Shown here piece by piece: positions 59,901 through 64,000 of a DNA stretch of 64,000 nt. Source of the stretch: Colius striatus (lineage: Eukaryota > Chordata > Aves > Coliiformes > Coliidae). The stretch is taken from the NCBI RefSeq assembly GCF_028858725.1, contig NC_084767.1:34327519-34391518 (forward strand), given 5' to 3'. The notes beneath the pieces are model-generated. The model was given only the letters and a program-made list of their open reading frames with translations, was not told where the DNA came from and ran no database searches. The position numbers were made by a program, and so were the translations under genes. Within the stretch, counting starts at the first letter, position 1. Every line of letters starts with the position of its first letter.

Positions 59901-62900
59901 TTCTCCATTTTTTTGGTGAAATTATCAAAGATTCAGGACAAGCTCAGATAAAGGCATGTTTTAGTAATGAAATCTTTCATTAATACTCTCTTACATATGT
60001 TGTATAACCTTTTCAATCTACCAGTTTGACTAAGGTTCCTAAGTAAGCTACATTATCATTTACAGAAGTGATTTGTTAAGTTTCCTACCAGATGCTGCCA
60101 TTTTCTGAAGGTGGTGTGTAGAGGTTAATTCTGTCACATGTCATCTGCTGGCTTAAGGATAGGATAAGAGCAGCAAAGTACACTGGAAGAAATGGAATCA
60201 GTAGTGTCAGATATAACCCCCTAAAATGCTGTCTGATCATGACATGATAATTATATCACTACATACTCTTTCCTTTCACTACAGTGCCTCCAATCATAGT
60301 TTCCTTTAACCCATTTGTTCTTCTTCAGCATTCCCCTGACAATCAAAACCTGGTTTCTGCACTTCTGCTATCCCTCAGCTATGCCAAAGGTGGTGTCTCA
60401 TGATTCTGGTTTCTGCCAAGTCTCTGTTCTGTAATCAGAAGTAGGAAACAGGCTACTTCACTAACAGCCCCACAAATACTAATATTGTAAATACTTTAAA
60501 AAGAAAGCATGTATCAAAGTATCCACAGCCTTTGAATGCTATTTTCAACTCCTAGTTGTCACCTAGTCTAAAGCAGAAAATAAGCAGGGAGGAAGATTTC
60601 ATTGAAATCAGTAGGTAGGATTTTTCCATTTAATGTCTTTCCTGGGCAACTTCCCATATGCTTCAAATACTTACAGAAAGAAGCTACTGCTGCTGGATCT
60701 AGGGTAAGAAAGCCCCTCAGTGCAACTGATGCTTTTGCCAAATCAATCCTGGTAACAAAACCAAGAGTCATTAACATAGCCTAGTGAGATAATAATACTG
60801 TTCTTCTAACAGTGTTCCCTCGTTCCTTTACTTTTTCCAAGATACGTTTTTTCTGCCTCTGTTACTGCACCTTAATAGACAACTATGTCCTCCCCCAGCA
60901 ATGGTCCTCATTGTACCAAATCCAAGAAAGACTGAAACTGAGGAGAATATTCCATGAAGTTTGTATCGTTCTCACTGCAGTCCTTTCTGGAACAGAGAGG
61001 ATGTGGAGAGATTCGTCCCTTCTCTAATCCTTATCATTCATTTCAGTGTCCACTCCACCAACGGAGTTATGCTAATGTAACTGTTCACATAGCTTACATC
61101 AGTACAGGAGTAATTAAGACTAACTCAGACCTCCTCTTTACCACTACCAGTTTCTTCCATAGCACCAACTCCTCCCCTGGCTTATCATGCTGACATGGAA
61201 ACTATGTAATTAAAAGAAACATCTACAACATCTATGAATCTTCTTTTTATGGCCTTTTTTACTCTGCTGTCCCTTCATCCCCACTCTTAAGCTGTAATGC
61301 ACTGTTCATTTGTAGAGCCAGCCATGAGTAACATAATTCTTTAAGCATATTGCATTAAATCATCAACAGCAGAACAAATGTGCTACAGGAAGGAGAAAGG
61401 AAAGTACTGTACATAAATTACATACACCTTTAAAATACAAACATATTTTACCTGTCAAAGGCTGAGACTGTACTGATAGAGAGCAACAAATAGAATAAAC
61501 ATTGAGCTGGATATGCTAGTACTTTATACTGCTCGAGCAGGTTAGAAACCGTGGAAAGCTGATTTCCTGCCAAAATGTAGATAACAATGATGTTCCATAT
61601 GGCGTATCCAGCAAGGAAGCCATGGGTAAAGAGTCCAATCACCCTGGGAAGAGAAAAGAACATCAGGCAAGTTTAAGCTCTTGAACTTGTAAAGAACTAC
61701 AGATAGGAAAGAATACATCTGTTCAACCCTGCTGCCATGATAGGATCCCAGACTTTCACAGGTTCTTTCTCAGTGTTTTTTCTGATCTAGTTTTAAAAAT
61801 TCTAAGCAACAGGACTTCTGCTTTCTCTCTCGACAGACTGCACTGGAACCCAAACACTTAACAAACAGAACGGAGATGGTTTGCCAGAACCTAACACTAA
61901 TTTATTACTGCTTTGGGAATCAGCTACTTTCACTTGAGGCCTGCAGCTTCCCAAGGCAATTGTCCCACTATGCTCTTAAACTTGTCCTTGAGTCAGTCTT
62001 CCTTGCTAAGAAAAACCTGAGAAGGAAGTGTAGGCCTCCAGATAAAACGAACCAGAAAAGAAAATGGTTATCTTCCCACTCAGTGTCACAACATACTAAT
62101 TTTTTGCTATGGCCCAGTCCAATTTCACTCCTCTCTCTTTTTCACCAATCAGGCTTTTTCTTTGAGAATTATCTAAATTCAGGTATTTTTTTTTTGGTCA
62201 TGAAGCTCATGAGTGAACCTCATTTTATAACATCTTTTTTCTGTAGGTCTTTAATATTTTTGTTACCAGATCAGTCTCTTGCTATTTAGATTTCTTCTGA
62301 GTCTTTGTAATATGACTTTCTTAGTTATTTTTTTTTAATAAGTTGCATTTCACATGTGATGTCTAGACTAGAAACAGAAATTCTTGACAACAAATACCAA
62401 AAGCTAAAGGACTGAGAAATTTTGTTCCTGTTGCATCTCAAACCACCATTTATTAGGAATATCCAAATGACAGATAAAAGGTGCTAAGTTTCAGGGAGAT
62501 GAAAGAAACATAAATAAAAAACCCCTGATTTCTGCTTATTTACATCAAAACATTTATATTTTACCTGAAACTTCGGTGCACTGAGAGGGCAACATCTCTG
62601 GTAGTCCAAGAAGCCTTCACATCCATAAGTACACTGATATTTTCAGTGGTTTTAATCAATTCTGCACGGTCAGCTGCTTGAAAACGTCCTGAAAGGAGGA
62701 GGAAATTCACTTTATAGAGCACCAGGACCTTCTATCATCATTTCTGTGTTAATACTTGTTAGGTGTTAGAAAGCTGTAAGTGTCAGAAGCACCAAAAGAT
62801 CATTCCTTCTCCGCACTTCCTGCCCTTTGTCGGATTGTGTTCATACCAGGACACCTTTGTCAGCGTGCTGCATCCTGGTGGGGCAGGCTATGCATTTAAG

Positions 62901-63486
62901 GATGTGCAAAGCACTTTGGGTAATTACTCAGTGTTCCCTGCTACAAAAAAGAAAATACCAAAAAGCCCGCCCAGGAAATCCTGAAACCTTCCACTTGAAA
63001 GACTTTTTGCAATATAGGAATGATACTTTTCTCTCAAGGTATTGTGACAGTATTGGGTCAAATAAGCTCAGCTGGGTACTATCAAACAGCCTTTGTCATC
63101 CACACCATGGAATTAAAAAATCCAACCAAACATGCCAGCACAGCAACACTAGCATTCACTGTTGAAAAACTATCACGTGTCTTTATTTCCAAATACTTGT
63201 TACTCTGGAAAACTCTCTTTTTGCTAAATTCTTCCCAAGACTACAATAGTTGGATTTAAAATACAATAATGCTTCCTTTAACTGCAAGAATGTCCTTAAT
63301 TACTGAAATCACAAGAGGCGCTTACGATTTTTTTCAACAAACACTTTGCTAACAGGCTGGCTGATCCCCATGGGAGCAGCAAACACAGGCTGTTGATCAA
63401 GGCTCTTTCGGTGCTCATCTTCCACGATGTCTTCTTCCTCCACTCCCAGCTCATTGGAACTGTGCATTTCAGCTGGCCGAGGTTTC
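56924..63486 (-). CDS. TMEM237: Transmembrane protein 237, 3' part (last seven coding exons; 5' end outside window)
   Basis: Tetraspan protein of the ciliary transition zone (MKS/JBTS module), formerly ALS2CR4; human loss causes Joubert syndrome 14. Exons in transcript order: 63326-63486, 62565-62688, 61452-61643, 60675-60748, 60089-60182, 58763-58884, 56924-56991. Phases join to about 277 residues; roughly 130 N-terminal residues should lie right of the window. A cytosolic acidic region ([11 protein letters not shown]) comes first, followed by four hydrophobic segments: [50 protein letters not shown]; and [16 protein letters not shown]. The cytosolic tail ends ADIRPRVQP. The order STRADB-TMEM237 matches human. 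Confidence 0.94.
58763..58884 (-). CDS. TMEM237: TMEM237 exon with fourth membrane segment
   Basis: [20 protein letters not shown] plus [20 protein letters not shown]. Acceptor TTCCCAG, donor G|GTAGGA; 122 nt. Confidence 0.93.
60089..60182 (-). CDS. TMEM237: TMEM237 exon with third membrane segment
   Basis: [20 protein letters not shown] and [10 protein letters not shown], a membrane segment followed by a short loop. Acceptor TCTTCCAG, donor TG|GTAGGA. Confidence 0.94.
60675..60748 (-). CDS. TMEM237: TMEM237 exon, loop between segments 2 and 3
   Basis: [20 protein letters not shown] then VASF. 74 nt; acceptor TTACCAG, donor T|GTAAGT. Confidence 0.93.
61452..61643 (-). CDS. TMEM237: TMEM237 exon with membrane segments 1 and 2
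   Basis: [36 protein letters not shown] and [14 protein letters not shown]. Acceptor TTCCCAG, donor AG|GTAAAA. Confidence 0.95.
62565..62688 (-). CDS. TMEM237: TMEM237 exon before first membrane segment
   Basis: [20 protein letters not shown] and [15 protein letters not shown]. 124 nt; acceptor CCTTTCAG, donor AG|GTAAAA. Confidence 0.92.
63326..63486 (-). CDS. TMEM237: TMEM237 exon, acidic cytosolic region
   Basis: [20 protein letters not shown] and [19 protein letters not shown]. Most 5' exon of this gene found in the window; 63487-64000 shows no further exon. Confidence 0.9.
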
Positions 63487-64000
63487 CTATCAGAACAGAA
63501 CATACAGTGGGGCACAGAAAGAATATGAAGTAAAATGTAAAATCTGAAGGCTCCAGTGAACATTTAATGTGTCTAACTTGACTGATAAGAATGAATCAGA
63601 CTACTGACCTGTATAATATTACCCTTATTTGTACTTTTAAGGACTAAAGTTCTCATAGAGTTAGTTAACTAAAACTATAAAGCTAATCCTTGATTTTGAG
63701 GGTTTTCTATTTAAGTTCTTTTTTGTGTCAAAATAAAGTAGGAAGAAATTACATATAAAGATACTAACAATTAGAAAAAAAAAAACATGGAACAAACTAA
63801 ACAGAAAGCCAAGAAAGTGGCCGTTTTTGGTAGAATGGAGACCAAAACGATTGAAAGGCATAGTTCATGGGCAAAAGGCAAATAAAAAGGATGAGAAGGC
63901 AGTTAAGTTTCTTATAACATTAAGAAAAAATATGTATGTGACTGAAATATTAGGGTCATATATTCAGAACTGTAATGCATGCAGGTATGCATAAAGCAAA

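Noticed and set aside
61876-62289. 137-codon plus-strand ORF
   Set aside because: Antisense within a TMEM237 intron and without any motif.
1-64000. CRISPR arrays, operons, tRNA or rRNA genes, bacterial promoters
   Set aside because: Exon-intron genes and CR1 elements show a vertebrate chromosome. No regularly spaced repeats or tRNA/rRNA cores were seen by eye.

Overview
The window reads as vertebrate nuclear DNA, almost certainly from a bird. The genes are split into many short exons with canonical GT-AG introns. CR1 LINE fragments with the typical 3' end are scattered throughout on both strands, solo LTRs of endogenous retroviruses occur, and a CpG island sits between two head-to-head genes. 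The species cannot be named from the sequence alone. No prokaryotic features are present.

Layout, left to right. 1-5509 (+): a complete caspase-8 gene (CASP8), 8 coding exons, 482 codons, with two death effector domains and a caspase domain. About 7.3-36.5 kb (-): TRAK2, a kinesin/dynein mitochondrial adaptor, 15 coding exons, 896 codons, with a probable 3.3 kb 3'UTR running convergently towards CASP8 and a first noncoding exon in the CpG island. About 36.2-37.2 kb: CpG-island promoter shared by TRAK2 (-) and STRADB (+). 39.0-45.5 kb (+): STRADB, the pseudokinase partner of LKB1/MO25, 11 coding exons, 416 codons. 45.5-56.9 kb: a gene-free interval holding a solo LTR, a long CR1 with reverse transcriptase remains, and older CR1 pieces. 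56.9-63.5 kb (-): the last seven coding exons of TMEM237, a ciliary transition-zone tetraspan protein; its 5' exons lie beyond the right edge.

The gene order CASP8-TRAK2-STRADB-TMEM237 matches human 2q33, but the genes FLACC1 (between CASP8 and TRAK2) and C2CD6 (between STRADB and TMEM237) were not seen. The four genes do not form one pathway: apoptosis initiation, organelle transport, LKB1 signalling and cilium biogenesis are simply neighbours in a conserved block.

I found no undescribed gene system. The points most worth checking are local. A CR1 element ends about 19 nt from a TRAK2 splice acceptor, so the branch point probably lies inside the transposon. A possible out-of-frame relic of the mammalian TRAK2 N-terminus precedes the start codon. 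There are two strong hairpins in TRAK2 intron 1, an 18-bp exact repeat with an E2F-like core around the STRADB promoter, a solo LTR with perfect target-site duplication nested in a CR1, and overlapping upstream ORFs in STRADB. All exon boundaries were worked out by eye from splice signals, phase and remembered similarity to the human proteins; no alignment was run.
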